Assembly (NCBI GenBank): GCA_900763675.1 | Contig: CAAFLE010000084.1 | Coordinates: 1-36,322 of the forward strand | From: an uncultured Oscillospiraceae bacterium | Lineage (GTDB): Bacteria; Bacillota; Clostridia; Oscillospirales; Oscillospiraceae | Direction: 5' to 3' | Length of the DNA stretch: 36,322 bases | In this document: positions 7,495 to 16,394 of the stretch, piece by piece | Layout of the letters: every line of letters starts with the position of its first letter | Numbering within the stretch: position 1 is the first letter of the stretch | Translations under genes and position numbers: made by a program | Notes under the pieces: generated by a model | What the model was told of the DNA's origin: nothing | Databases searched by the model: none | What the model saw: only the letters and a program-made list of their open reading frames with translations

Positions 7495-8835
7495 TTACCC
7501 GATGGTAATGTTTTCTTTCGGATACACTGCATGATACCGATTGTGTCCGGCGAAGGCGGCGTAGATCAGCGTCAGACCGCCGACGCGCCCCCAGAACATC
7601 AGCAGGATCAGTATCCAATGAGAAAGCTGTCCGAGCTGCGGCGTTATGCCGAGCGTCAGACCTACCGTCCCGATGGCGGATGCTGTTTCATACAGGCAGA
7701 CGGCAAGCGGAAGATCTTCTGCCGCGCTGATGATGCACCCGCCGGTGAGAAACAGCGTCAAATACAGCAGCAAAACGGCAGAAGCGCTTTTTACAATGCG
7801 GCTGTCGACGCGGCGGTGAAAAAGCTGCGGCGATTCCTGCTGTCGGAATATGGAATGCACGTTTGCCGCAAGCACGGCAAGCGTCGTGACTTTCATTCCG
7901 CCGGCGGTTGATCCGGGAGCGCCGCCGACCAGCATGAGAAGGATCATAACGGCGCGGGATGCGTCGCTCATAGCGGCAAGATCCGTCGTGTTAAAGCCCG
8001 CCGTCCGGGGTGTGGCAGACTGAAAGAGCGAAGCAAGAATACGCTTTTGCAGCGGAAAGGCGGAATATTCCGTAAAGAAGAACAGAACAGCGGGGAAAAG
8101 AAGCAGAATGGCGGTCGTTGCAAGAATGACCTTGCTCTGCATCCGATAGCGGGACAGCCGCCACCGGTGCGTTCGGATATCATCCCAGGTGAGAAAGCCG
8201 AGCCCGCCGACCACGAGAAGAAAAATCACGGTGATATTGACGACAGGGTCTCCGACATAGGCTGTCAGCGAAGGATACGGCCTTTCTGCCGTGCCGAGAA
8301 TGTCAAACCCGGCGTTGCAGAACGCGGAGACGGAATGGAATACCGCCATCCAGATTCCGCGGAAGCCGTGATCCCGCCAGAAAACCGGCAGCATGACAAG
8401 TGCGCCGGTGAGCTCAACGATAAAAGTCCCTTTCAAAATAAAACGCGTCAAACGCACAATGCCGCCGACCGACGGAGCGGAAAGCGCATCCTGCATGGCG
8501 CTTCGTTCCTTGAGGGAAATGTTCCGCCCGGCAAGCATCAGAAAGGTTGCCGACATTGTGATGACGCCGAGACCTCCGATCTGGATCAGCAGAAGGATCA
8601 GACTCTGTCCGAACGGAGACCAGTAGCTGCCGCTGTCGCGGACGACAAGACCGGTCACGCAGACCGCCGATGTCGAAGTAAAAAGCGCGTCGGTGAACGG
8701 CGTGGCTGCCCCTGCGGCAGATGCCGCCGGAAGCATCAGCAGCAGCGCACCTGCAACGATCACTCCGGCAAAGCCGAGTATGATGATCTGAAAGGATGTA
8801 AAACGCCGAAAAGCACGAAGAAAATTTTCCACCAA
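7495..8835 (-). CDS. ktrB: Ktr/Trk-type potassium transporter membrane subunit
   Basis: Potassium channel-like transporter of the TrkH/KtrB family with four repeated membrane-pore-membrane units. Pore-loop motifs can be seen: SAVCVTGLVV, SAFCNAGFDIL, TPRTAGFNT and ASAIGTVGLT, each with the selectivity-filter glycine. The start is uncertain. The frame is open to an ATG at 8913, but those extra 26 residues are encoded across a 10-bp hairpin, have no good ribosome binding site and do not resemble KtrB N termini. An AAGGGGG sequence at 8845-8851 lies 9 nt before TTG 8835, giving 446 residues, the family norm. It is followed by ktrA. Rated as near-certain family, moderate certainty of start. Confidence 0.92.
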   Translation of the reverse strand: MVENFLRAFRRFTSFQIIILGFAGVIVAGALLLMLPAASAAGAATPFTDALFTSTSAVCVTGLVVRDSGSYWSPFGQSLILLLIQIGGLGVITMSATFLMLAGRNISLKERSAMQDALSAPSVGGIVRLTRFILKGTFIVELTGALVMLPVFWRDHGFRGIWMAVFHSVSAFCNAGFDILGTAERPYPSLTAYVGDPVVNITVIFLLVVGGLGFLTWDDIRTHRWRLSRYRMQSKVILATTAILLLFPAVLFFFTEYSAFPLQKRILASLFQSATPRTAGFNTTDLAAMSDASRAVMILLMLVGGAPGSTAGGMKVTTLAVLAANVHSIFRQQESPQLFHRRVDSRIVKSASAVLLLYLTLFLTGGCIISAAEDLPLAVCLYETASAIGTVGLTLGITPQLGQLSHWILILLMFWGRVGGLTLIYAAFAGHNRYHAVYPKENITIG

Positions 8836-8873
8836 ACGAGATCGCCCCCTTGTGATAGTTTTCGGATCCGACA

Positions 8874-8898
8874 GGCGCTGACCAAGCCGGTCAGCGCC
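8874..8898 (-). other. Perfect 10-bp hairpin between nadE and ktrB
   Basis: ggcgctgacc (8874-8883) and ggtcagcgcc (8889-8898) pair perfectly with a 5-nt loop. On the coding (minus) strand no T-run follows; on the plus strand only four T follow. It probably lies in the untranslated gap before the true ktrB start and could protect the message or modulate ktrB; no terminator function is evident. Confidence 0.5.
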
Positions 8899-8917
8899 CT
8901 TTTGCATAGGCATGGAT

Positions 8918-9652
8918 TCAGTTGGCGCAGTAATCCTTTCGTCCGACGCGCTTGTGCTCGCTGTTGCGGTGGAAGCGCTCGATGATCGCGCGCTCGGCGT
9001 CGGTCACTTCGCCGCCGTCCATGTAGCGGTCGATGGCGGCGTAGGATACGCCCATTTCCTTCTCGTCCGTCTGGCCTTCGAAAAGCCCGGCGGAGGGAGC
9101 CTTGTGCCGGATGGTCTCCGGCGCGTCGAGATAGTCGAGGAATTCAAAGACCTCGGTCACGTTCAGATCGGCGATGGGATTGAAGTCTGCGGCGGCGTCG
9201 CCCCATTTGGTGCAGTAGCCCATAAACGCCTCGCTGCGGTTGCCCGTACCGGCGACGAGCCGGTGCTCGGCGGCGGCGATCGCATAAAGCGCCGTCATGC
9301 GCAGACGCGGAGCGATGTTCGACACGGCGGCGTTGTTGAGCTGCACGCCGGACTTCTCCAGCGCCGCGACGAGCGCGCCGCGGGTCTCCGTGAGATCGAC
9401 GGTGCGGTAGGCAATGCTATACTGCTCGGCGACGCGGATCGCGTCGTCCGTGTCGCTGCCATAGTTCTGCGTCGTGGCGCAGGGAAGGAGAATGCCCACC
9501 GTATTCTCGCACGCCTTCTTGCAGAGAATGCCGACAAGAGCGCTGTCCTTGCCGCCGCTGTTGCCGTATACAATGCCCTCGCAGCCACTGTCCGTCAGCA
9601 TTTTCCGGATAAAGGCAACGCGGTTTTCCAGTTCCTTTTCATAGTTGCGCAT
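8918..9652 (-). CDS. nadE: Ammonia-dependent NAD+ synthase
   Basis: Cytosolic enzyme for the last step of NAD+ synthesis: it adenylates deamido-NAD+ and amidates it with ammonia. The 244-residue protein shows the PP-loop GNSGGKDSALVG, the segment LVAGTGNRSEAFMGYCTKWGD typical of NadE, and NPIADLNVTEV downstream. It lacks the roughly 300-residue N-terminal glutaminase (nitrilase-like) domain, so it should depend on free ammonia or a separate donor. The frame is open upstream into gatD, but the start at 9652 has a good ggagg site and the expected N terminus. It lies 16 nt after gatD in the same operon. Confidence 0.93.
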   Translation of the reverse strand: MRNYEKELENRVAFIRKMLTDSGCEGIVYGNSGGKDSALVGILCKKACENTVGILLPCATTQNYGSDTDDAIRVAEQYSIAYRTVDLTETRGALVAALEKSGVQLNNAAVSNIAPRLRMTALYAIAAAEHRLVAGTGNRSEAFMGYCTKWGDAAADFNPIADLNVTEVFEFLDYLDAPETIRHKAPSAGLFEGQTDEKEMGVSYAAIDRYMDGGEVTDAERAIIERFHRNSEHKRVGRKDYCAN

Positions 9653-9668
9653 GAATGAATCCCTCCCT

Positions 9669-10403
9669 TTAGAGAATGTGAAGCCTTGCAAGCATGACCT
9701 GCCGGGCGGCTTCCTCGGCGGAATCGTCGAGCGGGGCAAGCTCCGCCGCGCCGTACTTCCGGCAGAGAGCGCCGCGCAGTATCTCGTCGCACAGCGCCGG
9801 GTTTTTCGGCAGGAGCGGACCGTGGCTGTACGTGCCGAACACGTTTTTGTACCGCACGCCCTCGGTGCCGTCCTCGCCATTGTTGCCGTGACCGCGCAGC
9901 ACTGTGCCGAGCGGCGTGAGCGACGCGCCGAGACGGGTGCGTCCGCCGTGATTTTCAAACCCGATGACGATGCCGCCGCCGGATTCCTCACCGAGCCGGT
10001 AGGCATAGTTTCCGATCATCCGGTCGTAGGAGCCTTCGGTCGTAAAATCAAGAATGCCGGTATACTCGCACCATTGCCCGGCGGCGGTGCGGTAGCCGTT
10101 GCCGAGCAGCTGATAGCCGCCGCAGATGCAGAGAAACGTTTTTCCGTCCTCCGCGGCGGCGCGGATGTCCCCGGCGCGTCCGGCGCGGAGATCGGCAAGC
10201 AGCACGGTCTGTTCAAAGTCCTGTCCGCCGCCGATGAAAAAGAGATCGTACCCGGTGAGATCGTCCTTCGTGCCGAGCGGCAGCTCCGTGACGGTGCAGC
10301 CGATGCCGCGCCACTCGAGCCGCTTTTTCATGCACGCGATGTTGCCCCGGTCGCCGTAGAGATTGAGAACGTCCGGATAAAGATGGCAGATGTTCAGCTC
10401 CAT
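9669..10403 (-). CDS. gatD: Lipid II isoglutaminyl synthase, glutaminase subunit GatD
   Basis: Glutamine amidotransferase half of the MurT/GatD complex that converts D-isoglutamate of the lipid II stem peptide to D-isoglutamine at the cytoplasmic membrane. The 244-residue CobB/CobQ-like class I glutaminase has the nucleophile in CICGGYQLLG (Cys94) and the catalytic histidine in TYSHGPLLPKNP (His194). Arg128 matches the substrate-contacting arginine position known for the staphylococcal enzyme. The start overlaps the murT stop by one base (TAATG), a classic coupled arrangement for a stoichiometric complex. Amidation is needed for efficient peptidoglycan cross-linking in many Gram-positives. 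Confidence 0.94.
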   Translation of the reverse strand: MELNICHLYPDVLNLYGDRGNIACMKKRLEWRGIGCTVTELPLGTKDDLTGYDLFFIGGGQDFEQTVLLADLRAGRAGDIRAAAEDGKTFLCICGGYQLLGNGYRTAAGQWCEYTGILDFTTEGSYDRMIGNYAYRLGEESGGGIVIGFENHGGRTRLGASLTPLGTVLRGHGNNGEDGTEGVRYKNVFGTYSHGPLLPKNPALCDEILRGALCRKYGAAELAPLDDSAEEAARQVMLARLHIL

Positions 10404-11770
10404 TATTCCCAGAACCTCCCTCCGCCGGCAAGCGCGGACAGGCGGTCGCGCACCGTGAGCATCGAAGTATAGTTCGGCAGCACGACGACGGGCTTTTCGG
10501 ACGCCGCCACGGCGTCGGCAAGCTCGTCCACCGTTTCGTAAACGGTGATCGCCGCGTCGTCCGCACCGGCGTATTTGAGCCGCAGACGCATATCCTGCGC
10601 CCGGACGCCGTAAACGCCGATGGAATCGTACCGCCTTGCGGCGAAAAGACTTTCGTATTCGGCGTCCCAGATCCACGAAACGTCCGTCCCGTCGGCGGTG
10701 TTGTCGTTCAGACAGAAAATGGGCAGCACATCCTCGCCCTGCGAGGCGAGAAATTCCAGCGCCCGGTCGCACCCGGCGGGATTTTTCACCAGAACGATGC
10801 GCACGCTCGTATCGCCGACGGTAAGCTGCTCCATGCGCCCGAACACCGCGCCGAAATCGGCGAGCGAGGCGCGGCAGGCAGCGCCGTCCCAGCCCATGGC
10901 ACGCGCCGCGGTGAGCGCGGCGGCGGCGTTGCAGACGTTGTAGAGCGCCGGGAGAGCCAGATCGAACGACACGACGCCCTCGGGCGTGCGCATCGTGACG
11001 GCGCTGCCGCCGCCGGGGATGGTCTCCACGCTCTCGACCGCCATGTCCGGCGCCGGGCGCTCCGCGCCGCATTCCGGGCAGTACCAGTCGCCGAGATGGG
11101 CGAACGTGTGCCGCCGGTAGGCATAGCGTGCGCCGCAGCGCAGACAGTGCGGCGCGTCGGAAACGCTCGAAACGCTCTCGCTCGCGATGTTTTCCAGTCC
11201 GTAATATACCGTCTCGTTCGGCACGTCCCATCCGAGAGACGCGGTGAGCGAGCAGTCGGCGTTCAGACACAAAACCGCGCCCGGCGCTTTTTTTATGCCG
11301 TCGGCAAGAAAGCTGCGGGTGTGCGTCACTTCGCCGTAGCGGTCAAGCTGGTCGCGGAAGAGGTTCGTAACGACGACCGCCTTCGGCTGCAAGGCTGCGG
11401 CGACGGCGGGGAAGTTCCCCTCGTCGCACTCGATGACGGCGAGCGTTTTCTTCGGCTTGCCGAACAGGTCGGCGTTTTCAATGAACTCGGCGGTGATGCC
11501 GCTCGTGAGGTTGGCGCCGGAACGGTTGGAAAAATACGCCGTTCCGGTTTTGTCGAGCATATGGCGGAGCATACCGGCGGTCGTGGTCTTGCCGTTCGTG
11601 CCGGTAATGAGGACGGTATCCACACCGCGCCCCAGCTCGTTCATCAGCTTCGGATAGACGCGCAGCGCCGCCTTGCCGGGCAGCGCCGTGCCGCCGCGGC
11701 CCAGAAGCCGCAGCGCGAGCCGCGCAAGGCGGCTCATTACGCACGCAAGAAATACGCGCAGCTTTTTCAT
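10403..11770 (-). CDS. murT: Lipid II isoglutaminyl synthase, ligase subunit MurT
   Basis: Mur-ligase-like subunit that activates the D-Glu carboxylate of lipid II and receives ammonia from GatD. The 455-residue protein begins with a hydrophobic/basic segment, then Walker-type GTNGKTTT at residues 57-64 of the Mur ligase central domain. A four-cysteine zinc-ribbon insertion (CLRCG ... CPECG) is characteristic of MurT, and a C-terminal MurT domain (DUF1727) follows. Its start overlaps the purA stop by 4 nt (ATGA) and its stop overlaps the gatD start, so the three are translationally coupled. No truncation or missing key residue was seen. Confidence 0.95.
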   Translation of the reverse strand: MKKLRVFLACVMSRLARLALRLLGRGGTALPGKAALRVYPKLMNELGRGVDTVLITGTNGKTTTAGMLRHMLDKTGTAYFSNRSGANLTSGITAEFIENADLFGKPKKTLAVIECDEGNFPAVAAALQPKAVVVTNLFRDQLDRYGEVTHTRSFLADGIKKAPGAVLCLNADCSLTASLGWDVPNETVYYGLENIASESVSSVSDAPHCLRCGARYAYRRHTFAHLGDWYCPECGAERPAPDMAVESVETIPGGGSAVTMRTPEGVVSFDLALPALYNVCNAAAALTAARAMGWDGAACRASLADFGAVFGRMEQLTVGDTSVRIVLVKNPAGCDRALEFLASQGEDVLPIFCLNDNTADGTDVSWIWDAEYESLFAARRYDSIGVYGVRAQDMRLRLKYAGADDAAITVYETVDELADAVAASEKPVVVLPNYTSMLTVRDRLSALAGGGRFWE

Positions 11771-13035
11771 AGCCGGATGTATTCCTCGCGCCCGGCGCCG
11801 ACGGATACCCAGCCGATGCGGCAGCCGACGGCGTTTTCGAGATACCGGACGTAATTGCGGGCGGCCTCGGGCAGGTCTTCAAATTTGCGGCAGCCGGAGA
11901 TGTCGCCGCCGAAGCCCTCTACATACTCGTACACGGGCTTGCACTTGGCAAGCACCGTCTCGACCGGGAACGTGTGGAGGATCTTGCCGTCCAGCTCGTA
12001 GCCGGTGCAGACGGGGATCTTCTCCCAGCCGGAGAGAACGTCGAGCTTTGTGAGCGCAAGCTCGGTCGCGCCCTGCATCTGTACGCCGAAGCGGGACGCA
12101 ACAACGTCGAACCCGCCGACGCGGCGGGGACGTCCGGTCGCGGCGCCGTATTCGCCGCCGGCTTCGCGCAGACGGTTGCCCTCCTCGCCGAAAAACTCGC
12201 AGACGAACGGACCCTCGCCGACGCAGCTCGAATATGCCTTCATAATGCCGACGACGCTGTCGAGCCGCCGGGCGGGAATGCCCGCGCCGATGGGGGCGTA
12301 GGCGGCGATGGTGGACGAGGACGAGGTGTAGGGATAGATGCCGAAATCAATGTCGCGCAGAGCGCCGAGCTGGGCTTCAAAGAGAATGCTCTTGCCGGCG
12401 TCCGCCTGCGCGGAGAGGTACTCGGTCGTGTCGCACAGATACTCGCGCCACGGGAAGGCATAAGTTTCGAGCCAGCGATACATCTCATCGACGGATACCG
12501 GCGCGTGGCCGTAGCCCTGCACGGTGATGTTCTTCCACTCGACAAGATCGGCGAGCTTATCGTACAGACTGTCGGTAAAGAGCAGATCGCCGGTGCGCAG
12601 CGTCTTTTTCATGTACTTATCGGCGTACACGGGACCGATGCCGCGGCGTGTCGAGCCGAATTTCTTGTCGGCAAGACGGTCCTCCTCGAGAATGTCCATC
12701 ATTTTGTGATAGGGCATACAGATGGTAGCGCGGTCGCTGATCTTGAGATGCTCGGGCGTGATCTCGATGCCATGCTCGCGCAGCTTTTCGACCTCGTGCG
12801 TAAGATGCTCGAGATCGAGCACCATGCCGGGACCAAGCACGTTCACCGTGTCCGGGCGCAGAATGCCCGACGGCAGCAGATTGAGAACGAACTTGCCCCG
12901 GTCGTTCACGACGGTGTGACCGGCGTTGTTTCCGCCCTGATAGCGGACGACGATCTCGTGATCGGCGGAAAAGAGATCGACCATGCGGCCCTTTCCCTCG
13001 TCGCCCCAGTTGATTCCGACAACAGCAGTAAGCAT
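11767..13035 (-). CDS. purA: Adenylosuccinate synthetase
   Basis: Catalyses the GTP-dependent joining of IMP and aspartate to adenylosuccinate, the first committed step to AMP. The 422-residue product starts with the family signature GINWGDEGKG, carries GGNNAGHTVV with the catalytic histidine, and RRGIGPVYADK. The ATG at 13035 is preceded by an excellent aaggagg site. It is 13 nt downstream of purB, the next enzyme of the same branch, and overlaps murT by 4 nt. The length and motifs are normal. Confidence 0.97.
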   Translation of the reverse strand: MLTAVVGINWGDEGKGRMVDLFSADHEIVVRYQGGNNAGHTVVNDRGKFVLNLLPSGILRPDTVNVLGPGMVLDLEHLTHEVEKLREHGIEITPEHLKISDRATICMPYHKMMDILEEDRLADKKFGSTRRGIGPVYADKYMKKTLRTGDLLFTDSLYDKLADLVEWKNITVQGYGHAPVSVDEMYRWLETYAFPWREYLCDTTEYLSAQADAGKSILFEAQLGALRDIDFGIYPYTSSSSTIAAYAPIGAGIPARRLDSVVGIMKAYSSCVGEGPFVCEFFGEEGNRLREAGGEYGAATGRPRRVGGFDVVASRFGVQMQGATELALTKLDVLSGWEKIPVCTGYELDGKILHTFPVETVLAKCKPVYEYVEGFGGDISGCRKFEDLPEAARNYVRYLENAVGCRIGWVSVGAGREEYIRL

Positions 13036-13048
13036 TTTTATTTCCTCC

Positions 13049-14479
13049 TTAAACCCGGATGGCGGCGCTCGCGGCGATGTCGCCGCGGCGGTCGTTCAAA
13101 ACGGGCGTAACATACGTTTCAAGAAAGGCGCGTGTCTGTTCCGGCGCGAGACCGATGAACTGCCGCACGTCCAGAAGCTCTTCAAGCGCTTCCGGCGTCA
13201 GGTGGAACCGCTCGTCCGCGAGCAGCAGCTCAAGCAGATGCCCGTCCTCGCCGCGCAGCTTGACGCTCTCGGCGGCGCGGACGGAATACTGCCGGATGAC
13301 CTCGTGCAGCTTCTGGCGGTCCTCGCCGAGCGACACGGCACGCATGAGAATGTTCTCCGTAGCAAGGAACGGCAGCTCCTCGCGCAGGTGCTTTTCCATC
13401 ACCCGCGGGTAGACGCGGCAGCCGCGCACAACGTTGGCGCAGAGCGTCAGTATGGCGTCGCACGCGAGAAACGCCTCCGGCAGCGTGAGCCGCCGGTTCG
13501 CGGAATCGTCGAGCGTGCGCTCCAGCCACTGGGTCATGGCGGTGTCCGCGGTGTTTGCCGCGAGATTCGTCACATACCGGCTGAGCGAGCAGACACGCTC
13601 GCAGCGCATGGGATTGCGCTTATACGCCATCGCGGAGGAACCGACCTGCTCGGCTTCAAACGGCTCGTCCAGCTCGCGCAGATGCGCGAGCAGGCGCATA
13701 TCCGTCGCCATTTTGGCGGCGCTCTGCGCGATGCCGGAGAGAACGTTCATCACAAAGGAATCGAGCTTGCGCGTATACGTCTGTCCGGCGACGGGGATGC
13801 ACTTGTCCACGCCCATCTTTTCCGCGATCTTCTTTTCCAGCGCAAGGACCTTGTCCCCGTCGCCGTGGAAGAGCGCAAGAAAGCTCGCGGCGGTGCCGGT
13901 CGCGCCCTTGCACCCGGAGATGGGAAGCCGGGCAAGCTCAAACTCCAGACGGTCGAGATCGAGCAGAAAGTCCTGTAACCAGAGCGTGGCGCGTTTGCCC
14001 ACGGTCGTGGGCTGCGCCGCCTGAAAATGCGTCCAGGCGAGCGTCGGCGTGCCGGCTTCGCGGGAAGCAAACTCCGAAAGCGCTTCGATGACCGAGAGCA
14101 ACTCGCCGCGGATGAGACGGAGCGTCGCACGCATTTGCAGAAGATCGGTGTTGTCGTCCACATAGCAGCTCGTCGCGCCGAGGTGGATGATGCCCGCCGC
14201 CTTGGGACAGGCGTCGCCGAACGTGCGGATGTGCGCCATTACGTCGTGGCGGAGCCGGTGCTCGTATTCCGCGGCGCGGTCAAAGTCGATGTCGTCAAGA
14301 TGCGAGCGCATCTCGTCCAGCTGCTCGTCCGTAATGGGCAGACCCAGCTCCTGCTCGCTTTCGGCGAGCGCGAGCCAGAGCCGCCGGAACGTGGAAAACT
14401 TCCACTGGGGAGAGAAGAGCCGCTGCATCTCCTCGGAGGCATAGCGCGAGCAGAGGGGATTTTCGTAGGTATCCTTCAT
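13049..14479 (-). CDS. purB: Adenylosuccinate lyase
   Basis: Fumarase/aspartase superfamily enzyme that releases fumarate from adenylosuccinate (to AMP) and from SAICAR in the IMP pathway. The 476-residue product has the signature loop GSSAMAYKRNPMRCE, the LGATSCYVDDN region and HFQAAQPTTVGKRATLW with a catalytic histidine. The chosen start is ATG 14479, with a ggag site 8 nt upstream; an in-frame GTG at 14488 overlaps the glmS stop and has poor spacing. It is followed by purA after 13 nt. The bacterial PurB of this length (about 475) is the animal/clostridial-like form. Confidence 0.96.
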   Translation of the reverse strand: MKDTYENPLCSRYASEEMQRLFSPQWKFSTFRRLWLALAESEQELGLPITDEQLDEMRSHLDDIDFDRAAEYEHRLRHDVMAHIRTFGDACPKAAGIIHLGATSCYVDDNTDLLQMRATLRLIRGELLSVIEALSEFASREAGTPTLAWTHFQAAQPTTVGKRATLWLQDFLLDLDRLEFELARLPISGCKGATGTAASFLALFHGDGDKVLALEKKIAEKMGVDKCIPVAGQTYTRKLDSFVMNVLSGIAQSAAKMATDMRLLAHLRELDEPFEAEQVGSSAMAYKRNPMRCERVCSLSRYVTNLAANTADTAMTQWLERTLDDSANRRLTLPEAFLACDAILTLCANVVRGCRVYPRVMEKHLREELPFLATENILMRAVSLGEDRQKLHEVIRQYSVRAAESVKLRGEDGHLLELLLADERFHLTPEALEELLDVRQFIGLAPEQTRAFLETYVTPVLNDRRGDIAASAAIRV

Positions 14480-14484
14480 AAAAA

Positions 14485-16314
14485 TCACTCCACGGTGACG
14501 GATTTGGCAAGATTGCGGGGCTTATCAATGTCACAGCCGTTGCACCGGGCGACATGGTAGGCGAAAAGCTGCAAAGGCAGGATCTCCGGAATGGCGGAGA
14601 AGAGCGGATCGGCCACGGGGACGAACAGCACGTCGTCCGCCTCGGCGAACACGCGGCGGTTGCCCTCGTTCACCACGGCGAGAACCTTTGCGCCGCGGGC
14701 CTTGACCTCCTTGATGTTCGACATCGTCTTGTCGAACAGCTCTTCATAGCACGCGAGCGAAACGACGAGTCTGCCGGGGTCGATGAGCGCGATGGTGCCG
14801 TGCTTCAGCTCGCCGGCGGCGTATGCCTCGGAGTGGATATACGAGATCTCCTTGAGCTTGAGCGAGGCTTCGAGCGCCACGGCGTAGTCAATGTTGCGCC
14901 CGATAAAGAACAGCGAGCTGTTGCCGCTGTAGCGCTCGGCAAGATAGCCGACCTGCGGGTTGAGGTCGATGCTGCGCTGCGTGCGCTCGGGAAGCTCTGC
15001 AATGCCCGCGACAAGCCCGGCATAGCGATCCGGCGAAAGGCGGCGGCGCTCGTTCGCCATCCATACGGCGAGAAGGTCCAGCACGGCGATCTGCGTGGTG
15101 TAGCCCTTCGTGGTCGCCACGGCGATCTCGGGACCCGCCCACGTATACATGACATAGTCGCCGAGCTTTGCCACGGTGCTGCCGACGACGTTGACGATCG
15201 TCAGCACGCGGGCGCCGTGCGCCTTGCATTCGCGGATGGCGGCGATGGTGTCGGCGGTCTCGCCGGACTGGGAGATGGCGATGAGCAGCGTATGCTCGTC
15301 CACGATGGGACGGCGGTAGCGCAGCTCGCTTGCCACATCGACCTCCACCGGCACGCGGCAGAGCGCTTCGATCATGTTCCGCCCGACGCAGCCGGCGTGG
15401 TACGCGCTGCCGCAGGCGGTGATGACGATGCGGTTGATGTACCGGAACTCGGCGCGGAACGCCTCGTCAAAATCGTCGAGAACGATCTTCCCGTTTTTCA
15501 GCCGCGGGGCGATCGTCGCTTTGAGCGCACGGGGCTGCTCCATGATCTCCTTGAGCATGAAGTGTTCATAGCCGCCCTTTTCCGCCGCCTCCACGTCCCA
15601 TACGACGCGGGAGACGCTGTGATGCACCGGGGCGCCGGTGCTGTCGTAAATGGAAATGGAGTCGGGCGTAAGCTCGGCGAACTCGCCGTCCTCCAGATAG
15701 ATCACGTTTTTGGTGTGGCTCACGAGCGCGGTCACGTCGGAGGCAAAGAAGTTTTCGCCCACGCCCACGCCGAGAATCAGCGGCGACGCCATCTTGACCG
15801 CGCAGATCGTTCCCGGCTGGTCGGCACAGAGAACGCCGAGACCGTAGGAGCCTTCCAGCCGGGCGGCGGTATGCAGCACGGCGGATCTGAGATCGCCGGT
15901 ATAGTACATATCCAGCAGATGGACGATGACCTCGGTGTCGGTCTCGCTCTTGAACACGAAGCCCTTTGCCTTCAGCTCCTCGCGCAGCGCGGCATAGTTT
16001 TCAATGATGCCGTTGTGTACGATGGCAAATTTGCCGTCGCCGGACATATGCGGGTGGGCGTTGGTGTCCGTGGGAGCGCCGTGGGTCGCCCAGCGCGTAT
16101 GGCCGATGCCCGAGCAGCCGGGCAGCAGCGTGCCGTTTTTCGTCTTTTCCGCCAGCGCGTCAATATGACCGGTCGCCTTGATCATATGCAGCTCGCCGTC
16201 TTTTTCCACGGCGATGCCGGCGCTGTCATAGCCGCGGTATTCGAGCTTGCGCAGCCCGTCGAGCAGCAGCGGAGCCGCTGCCTGCGAGCCGGTAAATCCT
16301 ACGATTCCACACAT
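14485..16314 (-). CDS. glmS: Glutamine-fructose-6-phosphate aminotransferase (isomerizing)
   Basis: Makes glucosamine-6-phosphate from fructose-6-phosphate and glutamine, the entry step of UDP-GlcNAc synthesis. The 609-residue enzyme has an N-terminal class II glutaminase starting with catalytic Cys2 (MCGIVGF) and two SIS sugar-isomerase domains (ISQSGETADT in the first, EASLKLKEISYIHSEAYAAG in the second). It ends in the conserved tail KPRNLAKSVTVE. It sits in an operon with glmM, an acetyltransferase and nagB. The gap to nagB is only 80 nt, so the glmS ribozyme seen in many Gram-positives is not present here; regulation must act elsewhere. Confidence 0.97.
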   Translation of the reverse strand: MCGIVGFTGSQAAAPLLLDGLRKLEYRGYDSAGIAVEKDGELHMIKATGHIDALAEKTKNGTLLPGCSGIGHTRWATHGAPTDTNAHPHMSGDGKFAIVHNGIIENYAALREELKAKGFVFKSETDTEVIVHLLDMYYTGDLRSAVLHTAARLEGSYGLGVLCADQPGTICAVKMASPLILGVGVGENFFASDVTALVSHTKNVIYLEDGEFAELTPDSISIYDSTGAPVHHSVSRVVWDVEAAEKGGYEHFMLKEIMEQPRALKATIAPRLKNGKIVLDDFDEAFRAEFRYINRIVITACGSAYHAGCVGRNMIEALCRVPVEVDVASELRYRRPIVDEHTLLIAISQSGETADTIAAIRECKAHGARVLTIVNVVGSTVAKLGDYVMYTWAGPEIAVATTKGYTTQIAVLDLLAVWMANERRRLSPDRYAGLVAGIAELPERTQRSIDLNPQVGYLAERYSGNSSLFFIGRNIDYAVALEASLKLKEISYIHSEAYAAGELKHGTIALIDPGRLVVSLACYEELFDKTMSNIKEVKARGAKVLAVVNEGNRRVFAEADDVLFVPVADPLFSAIPEILPLQLFAYHVARCNGCDIDKPRNLAKSVTVE

Positions 16315-16353
16315 ATCTTTTTATCCTCGTTTCGGTATAGGGTAAAAGCGCGT

Positions 16354-16378
16354 CCCCTGCGGGCAGGACCCGCAGGGG
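16354..16378 (-). other. Perfect 10-bp hairpin between nagB and glmS
   Basis: cccctgcggg (16354-16363) pairs with cccgcagggg (16369-16378) around a 5-nt loop in the 80-nt gap between nagB and glmS. No T-run follows on either strand. It may slow decay of the downstream glmS part of the message or be a processing site; this is inferred from position only. Confidence 0.5.
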
Positions 16379-16394
16379 AGCTTGGGTAAGCGGG

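Noticed and set aside
8836..8917. c-di-AMP (ydaO) riboswitch before ktrB
   Set aside because: The 82-nt gap is too short and contains only a simple hairpin.
9653..10006. Extended NadE with an extra N-terminal domain
   Set aside because: The upstream frame is a shadow of gatD, is arginine/alanine-rich and has no nitrilase motifs.
16315..16394. glmS ribozyme upstream of glmS
   Set aside because: Only 80 nt separate nagB and glmS, too short for the ribozyme core, and its conserved sequence is absent.
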